13,117 bases of DNA from Flavobacteriales bacterium (GTDB lineage Bacteria > Bacteroidota > Bacteroidia > Flavobacteriales_D > Sanyastnellaceae): assembly GCA_947457325.1 (NCBI GenBank), contig CANGVU010000010.1, positions 1 through 13,117 on the forward strand, read 5' to 3'. Positions 6,734 through 13,117 of the stretch are shown piece after piece. Positions within the stretch are counted from its first letter, which is position 1, and every line of letters starts with the position of its first letter. The position numbers were made by a program, and so were the translations under genes. Below the pieces are notes generated by a model that saw only the letters and a list, made by a program, of their open reading frames with translations, was not told the origin of the DNA and made no database searches.

Positions 6734-8530
6734 TTACTCTGAAACGATTGGCCAAACATTGTCCCCTCTCTCCATGTCAGCAATTTTGCGATAAGGGTCA
6801 ATGGTGACTTTCTTTACACCCAAAGGCAACTGCATGATGTATTGGTCTTGCACCCAACTCCATGCTGGTGCTGCAATCCATTGAATCTCCGTTCCTTCTT
6901 CGGCATAAGTGATATTGCGCATCAAGTCTACACTGATGTACCAATATTGGAATTTTCCATCGGCGGTTTCAATCTCTACTTCAACAGGTATGGGCATGTC
7001 CCCGTTGCGTTTTAATACAATCAAGGTGGGTGCTCCATTGATTGGTGAAGTGACAACGCTGTCCACTGAATAGTTAATGGTCTTTGTGGTATTCACAAAA
7101 TATTCATTGTACCAGTCCAATACCATTCCGCTCTCTTTTTCCATAATGGCCAAGAAGTCTCCTGGAGTAGGATGCTGGAATTTGAATTGGTTGTAAAACC
7201 GCTTCATGCCATTGTAGAATTTCTTTTCTCCCATGATTCCTTTCAACTGATACAAATAGGTTTGTCCCTTGCTGTACGCCGCATTGGAATAGGCGTAGTT
7301 GGTGTTAAAGTGATCAGCATGGGTGGTCATGGGTTCTTCTTTGCCACTCGTGGCCAATTGAATATATCCTCCAACAGCATCTACATGTAGCGGATTTGCT
7401 GGATTGGGGAACAATTGATCCATGACTTCATCCGATGAAAAACTGGTGAACCCTTCATCCATCCAATAGTACAAACTTTCATTAAATCCCAAGATGCCTT
7501 GGTACCAGCTGTGCGCCAATTCATGCGCGGCAACACCGACCAAAGATCCAATTTTTCTCTTGCCCGTGATGAGCGTTGCCATCGGATATTCCATGCCTCC
7601 ATCTCCACCTTGAATAAAGCTATAGACCGGGTAAGGATACTTCCCAAAGTGTTCATTCATGTAGGCAAACATTTTTGGTGTCATTTCCTGAAACTTCTTC
7701 CAGTTCTCCTCCAAACCTTGATTTTTCAAATAATAAAAATGAACCTGTAATCCATCGGGTAAGGTGATCATGTCGTGCTGGTAATCTTTGTCTGCTGCCC
7801 ACACAAAATCATGAATATTGCTTCCCTTGAAGCAGACTGATTTTCTGTTGTTTTCTAGGATAATTTCTCTGCATTGTTCTCCTGTGGCAGCTATGACAAA
7901 GTCCTTTTGAATGTTGATTTCTACTTCAAAGCTCCCGTATTCACCATAGAATTCTCTTGCGATATAGGGATTGGGGTGCCAACCGTTTTGGTCGTATCCG
8001 CAAATTTTGGGATACCATTGGGACATGCTGTAATCCACACCCTCTGCGCTGTTGCGTCCGGATCTTCTGATTTGAATCGGCACTTGACCGTTCCAATCCA
8101 TGTTGATTTTGGCTTTCTTCCCAGGAAGGATGGGGTTTTTTAGGACAACTTTTGCGATGGTGCCCATCTCAATGATTAGCCCTTCTTTGCCATTTACCAT
8201 AACCTTACTCAAATGTTGATGGCCATATTCTTCGGGCTTGAGTTTGCTGATTCTATCTCCAACGCGCGGGTCTGGATCGGCTATCCAAAGCGATCGTACA
8301 TCCATGTCACTCCCAGGCTGAAAAGCGTTGAAATACAAATGCACAAATACCTCATTGAGTGTGTCTGCAGAGTTGTTGAAATAAGTGATTTGCGAACGGC
8401 CTTCAAACTGATGATTTTGATCGTTCAAAGAAACCTGCATCTTGTAATCTACACGTTGCTGTGCGGGTTGATTTTTCGCAAAGGAGTGTGCACTGGATGC
8501 AATGAATAGAAAGAAGAAAACTTTTTTCAT
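6734..8530 (-). CDS. Secreted M1 family metallopeptidase
   Basis: This 598-residue zinc peptidase is exported. It starts MKKVFFFLFIASSAHSFA, a signal peptide with probable cleavage after Ala18. The N-terminal beta domain is followed by the M1 catalytic domain. That domain has the substrate-binding loop GGMEYP (311-316, the GxMEN equivalent) and the zinc site HELAH (His336, Glu337, His340) with Glu359 after 18 residues, the classic HExxH-x18-E spacing. A conserved Tyr-rich region (YSNAAYSKGQTYLYQL) holds the expected catalytic tyrosine. I start at the ATG at 8530, because a GTG at 8548 would put six polar residues before the signal peptide and overlap the kdsC stop. It lies 11 nt after kdsC and is likely the last gene of that operon. 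It should act in the periplasm or outside as an aminopeptidase. No type IX sorting domain is evident at the C-terminus. Confidence 0.93.
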   Translation of the reverse strand: MKKVFFFLFIASSAHSFAKNQPAQQRVDYKMQVSLNDQNHQFEGRSQITYFNNSADTLNEVFVHLYFNAFQPGSDMDVRSLWIADPDPRVGDRISKLKPEEYGHQHLSKVMVNGKEGLIIEMGTIAKVVLKNPILPGKKAKINMDWNGQVPIQIRRSGRNSAEGVDYSMSQWYPKICGYDQNGWHPNPYIAREFYGEYGSFEVEINIQKDFVIAATGEQCREIILENNRKSVCFKGSNIHDFVWAADKDYQHDMITLPDGLQVHFYYLKNQGLEENWKKFQEMTPKMFAYMNEHFGKYPYPVYSFIQGGDGGMEYPMATLITGKRKIGSLVGVAAHELAHSWYQGILGFNESLYYWMDEGFTSFSSDEVMDQLFPNPANPLHVDAVGGYIQLATSGKEEPMTTHADHFNTNYAYSNAAYSKGQTYLYQLKGIMGEKKFYNGMKRFYNQFKFQHPTPGDFLAIMEKESGMVLDWYNEYFVNTTKTINYSVDSVVTSPINGAPTLIVLKRNGDMPIPVEVEIETADGKFQYWYISVDLMRNITYAEEGTEIQWIAAPAWSWVQDQYIMQLPLGVKKVTIDPYRKIADMERGDNVWPIVSE

Positions 8531-8541
8531 GTTGTTTTTTA

Positions 8542-9069
8542 TTACCACGAGGTGGATTCGTCATCCATCCACATTTTTTTTAATTTTAATGTCTGTTCAA
8601 GTAAATCGCGCACACATCCTTGACCACCCTTGAAAGGTGAGATGTAATCGGAGATGTTTCTGATTTCAAAGGCTGCATCGGCGGGGCAGCTTCCCATGGC
8701 TACCATCTGCATCACCCAAAAATCGGGAATGTCATCACCCATGTAAACGGTGGTGGATGGATCTATTTTTCCATTGTCTATCCATTCCTGCAACCGTTCT
8801 TTTTTGGTGGATACACCGAGGTGGATTTCCTGAACGCCCAGCATTTCGAAACGTTTGCGCACAGCTTCATTTTTTCCTCCGCTGAGGATAAAGATTTTAA
8901 TTCCTTTTTTAACGGCCAGTTGCACGGCATATCCATCACGGACATTGGCTGTTCGCATTTGGCTTCCGTCTTCCGTGAGATAGACAATGTTGTCCGTAAA
9001 GACACCATCCACATCAAAGATAAAAGTATCTGTCTTGGCCAATTGGGCCTTATAATTTTCGATGTTCAT
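8542..9069 (-). CDS. kdsC: 3-deoxy-D-manno-octulosonate-8-phosphate phosphatase (KdsC family)
   Basis: This 175-residue HAD phosphatase removes the phosphate from Kdo-8-phosphate, giving Kdo for the lipopolysaccharide inner core in the cytoplasm. It has the cap-less size of the family. Motif I is FIFDVDGVFTD (nucleophile Asp19, acid/base Asp21) with the GVFTD signature of KdsC-type enzymes. Motif II is LSGGKNEAV (Ser63), motif III the Lys in STKKERL (Lys89/Lys90), and motif IV is MGDDIPD (Asp112, Asp113, Asp116). Its first 20 nt overlap the end of the DUF2520 gene and it ends 11 nt before the M1 peptidase, so all three are probably co-transcribed. Related sugar-phosphate HAD enzymes are the main alternative, but a gram-negative Bacteroidota host makes KdsC the best reading. 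Confidence 0.92.
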   Translation of the reverse strand: MNIENYKAQLAKTDTFIFDVDGVFTDNIVYLTEDGSQMRTANVRDGYAVQLAVKKGIKIFILSGGKNEAVRKRFEMLGVQEIHLGVSTKKERLQEWIDNGKIDPSTTVYMGDDIPDFWVMQMVAMGSCPADAAFEIRNISDYISPFKGGQGCVRDLLEQTLKLKKMWMDDESTSW

Positions 9070-9814
9070 TTTGTTGCAAGATAATATCGCTCATGGTTTG
9101 ATAGAGTAGTTTCCATTGCGGATCTTCACGCAATAATTCCAAGTGTTTGTTCAGCGTGTTGTAATCACCTCGGCGCGCCGGTCCTGTTTGCAATGTCGGA
9201 TCGGGCATTGCTGTCAGTCGGGCAGTGGTTTGCCCAATGATGGGCAACATCAATTCACCAGAAAGTTGATTTTCATTCAGCAATGTCAAAGCTTTTTGAT
9301 AAAGCGCATTGGTGAAGTTATTGGCGAGCACAGCGGTGAGGTGAGCCAACTCGCGTTGTGTTTGGTTGGTGTTGTGCATTGGTGCGCCAACTTTTTCCAT
9401 CAGCTTATGAAGGGTTTCCTTTGCCTTTTCTGAAGTACTCTCCACGGCAAAGGGAATTTTTTGAAAATCGATTGAGGCGTTTTTGACAATGCTGTAAATA
9501 GCCCATAATGTGGCCTTATTGTGGTGCGCCAATTGATGCAAATCAAAAGTGCCGGAAGGTTGAATGATGAATGCATCTGAATGAATCGAGCCAGCGACAG
9601 CTGCAATTTGATCATCAGGTATGGCCAATAGAACCGCATCTGCATTTTGATGAATCTCTTGAAGCGCAATGTTTTCAACGCTATGTCCGAGCCATTCAAT
9701 GGTTCCCAAAGGCATTGATCTGAAATGAACATGTTGCAATTGGTGACCCGCTTGAATCCACATGCGCGCATACTGCGTACCAACATTTCCACAACCGACA
9801 ACGGCAAACTTCAT
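9050..9814 (-). CDS. Rossmann-fold DUF2520 oxidoreductase-like protein
   Basis: This 254-residue protein has an N-terminal NAD(P)-binding Rossmann domain opening with MKFAVVGCGNVG (glycines 8, 10? and 13 in the G-x-G-N-x-G pattern), followed by a helical C-terminal DUF2520 domain with the TGPARRGDYNTLNKHLELL signature. It resembles pyrroline-5-carboxylate or F420-dependent reductases, but the substrate is unknown. In Bacteroidota this family often sits next to kdsC, as here, where it overlaps kdsC by 20 nt. I take the ATG at 9814, since the longer frame from 9844 adds ten residues with no family support and runs through the divergent promoter gap. It heads the three-gene minus-strand operon. 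Confidence 0.88.
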   Translation of the reverse strand: MKFAVVGCGNVGTQYARMWIQAGHQLQHVHFRSMPLGTIEWLGHSVENIALQEIHQNADAVLLAIPDDQIAAVAGSIHSDAFIIQPSGTFDLHQLAHHNKATLWAIYSIVKNASIDFQKIPFAVESTSEKAKETLHKLMEKVGAPMHNTNQTQRELAHLTAVLANNFTNALYQKALTLLNENQLSGELMLPIIGQTTARLTAMPDPTLQTGPARRGDYNTLNKHLELLREDPQWKLLYQTMSDIILQQNEHRKL

Positions 9815-9819
9815 GGCGA

Positions 9820-9855
9820 TAAAGTTACATCGTTCTGCTTTCAATTGTAAATTCG
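9820..9855. promoter_or_regulatory. Divergent promoter gap with two -7-like boxes
   Basis: The 46-nt gap between the two divergent starts holds a minus-strand TAACTTTA (9827-9820), 5 nt before the DUF2520 ATG, and a plus-strand TAAATTCG (9848-9855), 5 nt before the methyltransferase ATG. Each has one mismatch to TAnnTTTG. If both are used, both mRNAs would have almost no leader. No -33 elements stand out, and part of one promoter would have to overlap the other gene. Confidence 0.3.
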
Positions 9856-9860
9856 CTGTG

Positions 9861-10736
9861 ATGATTGAAAATTTTGAATTGATAACACCATCTCCTTGGC
9901 CCGATTACGAGTTGTTGGATTGTGGTGATTTTGAGAAGTTAGAGCGCTTTGGGAAATACATCACCATTCGTCCTGAGCCCCAGGCGGTGTGGCCCAAGCG
10001 TTGGAAAGCAGAGGAGTGGAAGAAGCGTGCACATGTGCGTTTTGAGCAGAAGGGAAGTAACTCTGGTGATTGGGTGAAATTGAAATCCATGCCAGACCAG
10101 TGGTCTTTGCAGTTTCCCATGAAGGATGGTGAGTTTTCGATGCGCTTGGGTTTAACAGCCTTTAAGCATGTTGGAATTTTCCCTGAGCAAAGTGCCAACT
10201 GGCGCTTTATTGAAGAGCAAGTCAAGAAAATGTCGGGTAAGCCCAAGGTATTGAACCTGTTCGCCTATACTGGAGGAGCTTCATTGGCAGCTTGCGCTGC
10301 TGGTGCAGATGTGACGCATGTGGATAGTATCAAACAAGTGGTGACTTGGGCCAATGAAAATCGTCAGTTGAGTCAATTGCCCGATATTCGATGGATGGTG
10401 GAGGATGCGCTCAAATTTGCCCAGCGCGAGCAACGCAGAGGGAATTTGTATCAAGGAATTATTTTGGATCCCCCCGCCTTTGGTCACGGACCAAAAGGTG
10501 AAAAATGGAAGTTGGAAGAGAACATCGCGGAGATGATGGAGAACGTACTCTCTATTCTCGACCCCAAAGGATTTCTCATCATCAATGCTTATAGCTTGGG
10601 TTTGTCTGCTTTGGTATTAGAAAATTTCTTGCGGTCAACCGCAGGTTCTAGACTGCACATCGGGGAGTTGTATTTGAAATCAACCAGTGGTGTTCTGTTG
10701 CCATTGGGTGTATTTGGGAGGATCCATGCGCAGTAA
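9861..10736 (+). CDS. Class I SAM-dependent rRNA methyltransferase (COG1092, RlmI/RlmK-like)
   Basis: This 291-residue protein has a beta-rich N-terminal RNA-contacting region (about 12-105) and a Rossmann methylase domain. That domain shows the SAM loop VLNLFAYTGGAS (130-141), the acidic motif THVDSIKQVV (152-161) and the catalytic-pocket motif LDPPAFGHG (202-210). This is the COG1092 family that includes RlmI and the C-terminal part of RlmKL. It lacks the PUA domain of RlmI. Its only cysteines are Cys21 and Cys145, with none in the motif VI region (INAYSLGLS), so a cysteine-dependent m5C reaction is unlikely. An N-methylation such as RlmK's m7G2069 is more plausible. I start at 9861 (MIENFELI), as the longer frame from 9762 runs antisense through the DUF2520 gene. 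Its end overlaps the nucleotidyltransferase gene by 11 nt. Confidence 0.88.
   Translation: MIENFELITPSPWPDYELLDCGDFEKLERFGKYITIRPEPQAVWPKRWKAEEWKKRAHVRFEQKGSNSGDWVKLKSMPDQWSLQFPMKDGEFSMRLGLTAFKHVGIFPEQSANWRFIEEQVKKMSGKPKVLNLFAYTGGASLAACAAGADVTHVDSIKQVVTWANENRQLSQLPDIRWMVEDALKFAQREQRRGNLYQGIILDPPAFGHGPKGEKWKLEENIAEMMENVLSILDPKGFLIINAYSLGLSALVLENFLRSTAGSRLHIGELYLKSTSGVLLPLGVFGRIHAQ
10716..10722 (+). promoter_or_regulatory. Strong Shine-Dalgarno for the MntA-like gene
   Basis: GGGAGGA lies 3 nt before the ATG at 10726, inside the end of the methyltransferase gene. In a window where most genes lack any Shine-Dalgarno, this one fixes the start at 10726 and argues against the longer frame from 10687. 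Confidence 0.65.
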
Positions 10737-11013
10737 TCATACATTGGTCAAGAGCATTGCCGCGTTGAAGCCGATGCTCAAGAGTAGATTCGGTGTCAAT
10801 CGCATTGGATTTACCGGCTGGTGGACCAATCAACAGCGCATTACTTCAGATTTGACCATTGTGGTTGAATTGGATGAGCCGATGGGATGGCGTTTCTATG
10901 CCCTCAAAGGTTTCTTAGAGGCCAAACTGCAAATGCGGATTGACTTGACCACGCATGAAGGGGTTAAGCCAGTAATCAGAGAAGAGTTTGAATCCATGAT
11001 TCGATTTGCATGA
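10726..11013 (+). CDS. Minimal nucleotidyltransferase (MntA-like antitoxin), catalytically degenerate
   Basis: This 95-residue protein has the size and order of the minimal nucleotidyltransferases paired with HEPN proteins: a first helix (LVKSIAALKPMLKSRFGV), the nucleotide-binding strand-loop (about 24-50), a helix (WRFYALKGFLEAKL) and the late strand MRIDLTT (70-76). In active MntA proteins, which AMPylate the HepT toxin, the core reads GS-x10-D-x-D. Aligned without gaps, this protein has Thr30-Gly31 for Gly-Ser and Asp42-Leu-Thr44 for Asp-x-Asp. The late Asp73 is kept. Two of the core signatures are therefore lost and transferase activity is doubtful, though the fold and the binding surface may remain. 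The gene overlaps the preceding methyltransferase by 11 nt and the HEPN gene by 4 nt (ATGA), as expected for an antitoxin-first pair. Confidence 0.8.
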   Translation: MRSNHTLVKSIAALKPMLKSRFGVNRIGFTGWWTNQQRITSDLTIVVELDEPMGWRFYALKGFLEAKLQMRIDLTTHEGVKPVIREEFESMIRFA

Positions 11014-11375
11014 AAAGAAAACCCATTAGACCCTTTATCAGTTATGTTGGCGATATGGTTATGGCTGTGGAGCGCATTTTAAAATATTCAGAGAATCTAT
11101 CTTTGAATGAGTTTCAAATGGGTGGCATAACCAAGGATGCTATTTTTTACAATTTTCAGATTTTGGGAGAGGGCGTAAAGCACATCCCATTTCATTTTCA
11201 AAACAAGCACAAGAACATTCCATGGATGTACATGGCTGCGCTGCGCAATGATATCGTTCACGAGTATTTTGATCCTGATGATGAGATTGTTTGGAATATT
11301 ATTCACTTGGATCTTCCCGGTAATCTTGTGGATCTTCAAAACCTATTGGAGAAGTTGGAAAATGAAAAAAAATAA
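11010..11375 (+). CDS. HEPN domain RNase (HepT-like toxin)
   Basis: This 121-residue, mostly helical protein is a HEPN/DUF86-type member, the usual partner of MNT proteins. The catalytic R-x4-6-H-x-Y motif is intact: Arg79, His84 and Tyr86 in ALRNDIVHEYF. In studied HepT toxins the Arg and His cut RNA, and the Tyr receives AMP from the antitoxin. Other family marks are the early helix with FISYVGDMVMAVERI and the QILGEGVKHIP segment before the active helix. It starts within the antitoxin stop (ATGA) and ends 14 nt inside the aminopeptidase gene. That places a toxin-like RNase between two household-type genes with no space for its own promoter or terminator. It may act as a toxin, or as a regulatory RNase if its partner no longer AMPylates. 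Confidence 0.85.
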   Translation: MKRKPIRPFISYVGDMVMAVERILKYSENLSLNEFQMGGITKDAIFYNFQILGEGVKHIPFHFQNKHKNIPWMYMAALRNDIVHEYFDPDDEIVWNIIHLDLPGNLVDLQNLLEKLENEKK

Positions 11376-13117
11376 CCTTATTCTTTTTATTCTATTATTT
11401 ATGTGTATACATGTTCAGGCCCAAGTGCACAATCATTCTTTTTCAGAGCCAAGCAAGGTAACTTATAGTCATCTTTCGTGGAAGGCAGAGGTAGATTTCA
11501 AGCATCAACAAATTATAGCTACTGCTGCCTATAAATTGATGCATAAGGCAGCTTCTGACCACTTGATTCTGGACGTAAAAGGTTTGAATGTTCAGACCGT
11601 AGAAGTGGATGGTCAATCTGTTCCTTGGCAAGTAGAAGAAAAAGATCCCATTTTAGGCAGCGCATTGCGTATTCCTGTTTCATCAAACTCCAAAGAGGTT
11701 GTAGTTAAATACAATACAACAGAAAGTTCGGATGCATTGCTTTGGGTGGAAGGAGAACATCCTTTTTTATTCACACAATCTCAAGCGATCTTGGCTCGCA
11801 CTTGGATTCCTTGTCAGGACTTGCCAGCCGTGCGCTTTACCTATGATGCGACAGTCACTGTGCCTGCAGAATTGTTGCCGTTGATGAGCGCTCGCAATCC
11901 AAAGATGCTCAAACAAGAGAACAGAGCGACCATCACTTATTCATTTGAGCAACCCAAGCCTATACCCAGTTATTTATTGGCTTTGGCTGTCGGTAACATA
12001 GAGTACCGCTCAATTAGTCAGCGCGCCGGTGTATACGCTACGCCGCAATTGATTGCAGAGGCAACGGAAGAGTTGAGTGATTTGGAGAAGATGATTGCTG
12101 CTGCCGAAAGTTTATACGGTCCCTATCAATGGGAGCGATTTGATGTTTTGATTTTACCTCCCGCATTTCCTTTTGGAGGAATGGAGAATCCCATGTTGAC
12201 ATTTGCTACACCTACGATTTTGGCTGGTGATAAATCCTTGGTTTCTTTGATTGCCCATGAGCTGGCCCACAGTTGGAGTGGTAATTTGGTTACCAATGAA
12301 ACATGGAATGACTTCTGGTTGAACGAGGGATTTACGGTCTATTTTGAATTGCGCATCATGGAAGCCCTATATGGGAAGGAGATTTCAGAGATGTTGGCTG
12401 CATTGAATATTCAGGATTTGTACCATACCATTGCTGAGCTTCATCCCAATGATACCCGTTTGAAGTTGGATTTGGATGGGCGGGATCCAGACGATGGCAT
12501 GAACGATATTGCTTACAATAAAGGTTATTGGTTGCTCCGCACCATTGAGGAGCGCGTGGGTCGGGTGAAGTTTGATCGTTTCCTGAAAAAGTATTTTACA
12601 GAACACGCCTTTCAAGTGATGAACACCGAACGCTTCATCGAAATTCTACACCGTGAATTGCTAGATCCGGGTAATGCCAATTACATAGGTGTAAACCGTT
12701 GGGTATATGAACCCAACATTCCAGATAATGCCTATCCAATTGTTTCCGATCGCATTGTTAAAGTGGATGATCTGGTTGCGCTATACAACAACGACTCGTT
12801 GACCAATGATCAAATTCCATGGAAGAAATGGACCTACCAAGAGCAGTACCGTTTCTTGACCAATGTCAAGTTTAAGAGCCTGGAACAGTTTCATACTTGG
12901 GATCAATTTCACCAAGTGTCAAGCACCAAGAACAAAGAGATTTTGTTTGCCTGGATATTGAAGAGTATTGAAATGAGCGATCAGTCATCGCATGCGCAGA
13001 AAGTATTGACTTCTTTCTTAGGAGAGGTGGGACGAAGAAAATTCATAGCTCCATTGTACAAGAAATTGATTCATGAAGGTCGTTCAAATGAAGCCAAGAA
13101 TTACCTTGATTTGTACA
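11362..13117 (+). CDS. Secreted M1 aminopeptidase, leukotriene-A4-hydrolase-like (3' end missing)
   Basis: The frame runs open for 585 codons to the window edge. It begins MKKNNLILFILLFMCIHVQA, a signal peptide with likely cleavage before Gln21. The protein has the three-part M1.LTA4H layout: an N-terminal beta domain, a catalytic domain and the start of a helical C-terminal domain (from about 460). Catalytic features are FGGMENP (272-277, the GxMEN loop), HELAH (His299, Glu300, His303), Glu322 after 18 residues in WLNEGFTVYFE, and Tyr385 in AYNKGYWLL. These fall within four residues of their human LTA4H positions (His295, His299, Glu318, Tyr383). In bacteria it should act as an exported aminopeptidase; epoxide hydrolase activity is not implied. 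Its ATG lies 14 nt inside the HEPN gene in another frame, with no obvious Shine-Dalgarno, suggesting translation coupled to the toxin gene. It is a different subfamily from the M1 gene at 6734-8530. Confidence 0.94.
   Translation, partial: MKKNNLILFILLFMCIHVQAQVHNHSFSEPSKVTYSHLSWKAEVDFKHQQIIATAAYKLMHKAASDHLILDVKGLNVQTVEVDGQSVPWQVEEKDPILGSALRIPVSSNSKEVVVKYNTTESSDALLWVEGEHPFLFTQSQAILARTWIPCQDLPAVRFTYDATVTVPAELLPLMSARNPKMLKQENRATITYSFEQPKPIPSYLLALAVGNIEYRSISQRAGVYATPQLIAEATEELSDLEKMIAAAESLYGPYQWERFDVLILPPAFPFGGMENPMLTFATPTILAGDKSLVSLIAHELAHSWSGNLVTNETWNDFWLNEGFTVYFELRIMEALYGKEISEMLAALNIQDLYHTIAELHPNDTRLKLDLDGRDPDDGMNDIAYNKGYWLLRTIEERVGRVKFDRFLKKYFTEHAFQVMNTERFIEILHRELLDPGNANYIGVNRWVYEPNIPDNAYPIVSDRIVKVDDLVALYNNDSLTNDQIPWKKWTYQEQYRFLTNVKFKSLEQFHTWDQFHQVSSTKNKEILFAWILKSIEMSDQSSHAQKVLTSFLGEVGRRKFIAPLYKKLIHEGRSNEAKNYLDLY

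Noticed and set aside
8531..8548. GTG start at 8548 for the M1 peptidase
   Set aside because: It would place six extra residues before a clean signal peptide and overlap the kdsC stop. The ATG at 8530 fits better.
9762..9860. Longer N-terminus for the COG1092 methyltransferase
   Set aside because: The extra 33 residues are the antisense of the DUF2520 start and include no family sequence.
11376..11640. Minus-strand frame at 11443-11631
   Set aside because: It is antisense to the continuous aminopeptidase frame, which has a signal peptide and M1 domains.

Overview
The window looks like a chromosomal segment of a Bacteroidota bacterium, probably close to the Flavobacteriales. The support is a methionine synthase split into two overlapping genes, TAnnTTTG-like -7 promoter elements with few Shine-Dalgarno sites, a receiver-Crp fusion regulator of a type common in this phylum, a DUF2520/KdsC gene pair, and two exported M1 peptidases. 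There are no rRNAs, tRNAs, transposases, integrases or CRISPR arrays. Coding density is very high and most neighbouring genes overlap or nearly touch.

Layout. (1) 1-3187, minus strand: a SAM-I (S-box) riboswitch at 3070-3170 leads into metH1 (homocysteine/zinc module) and metH2 (folate, cobalamin and activation modules, cut by the left edge), coupled through an ATGA overlap. Just upstream on the same strand is a TSUP (TauE/SafE-type) membrane permease. (2) 4020-6662, plus strand: a SUI1/YciH-type translation factor, a THUMP-domain RNA guanine methyltransferase coupled to it by another ATGA overlap, and a receiver-Crp transcription regulator whose receiver has lost the phospho-accepting Asp and the switch Lys. 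A hairpin at 6661-6683 separates this block from the converging next one. (3) 6734-9814, minus strand: DUF2520 oxidoreductase-like protein, KdsC phosphatase and a secreted M1 metallopeptidase, probably one operon. (4) 9861-13117, plus strand, divergent from block 3: a COG1092-type rRNA methyltransferase, a minimal nucleotidyltransferase (MntA-like), a HEPN RNase (HepT-like), and a second secreted M1 aminopeptidase of the leukotriene-A4-hydrolase type, cut by the right edge. All three junctions in this block overlap, by 11, 4 and 14 nt.

How the parts fit. Block 1 makes methionine, the precursor of S-adenosylmethionine (SAM), and is controlled by a SAM sensor. The two rRNA/tRNA-type methyltransferases use SAM. 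KdsC serves lipopolysaccharide inner-core (Kdo) synthesis, and the M1 enzymes digest peptides outside the cytoplasm. The most notable features are a toxin-antitoxin-like pair whose nucleotidyltransferase seems catalytically dead while its HEPN partner keeps the full R-x4-H-x-Y motif, a response regulator with a phosphomimetic-looking receiver, and an 8-nt perfect alternative pairing partner for the riboswitch P1 strand just upstream of the metH1 start. I do not see a wholly new multi-gene system. The block 4 overlap cluster and the inactive-looking antitoxin are the closest candidates.
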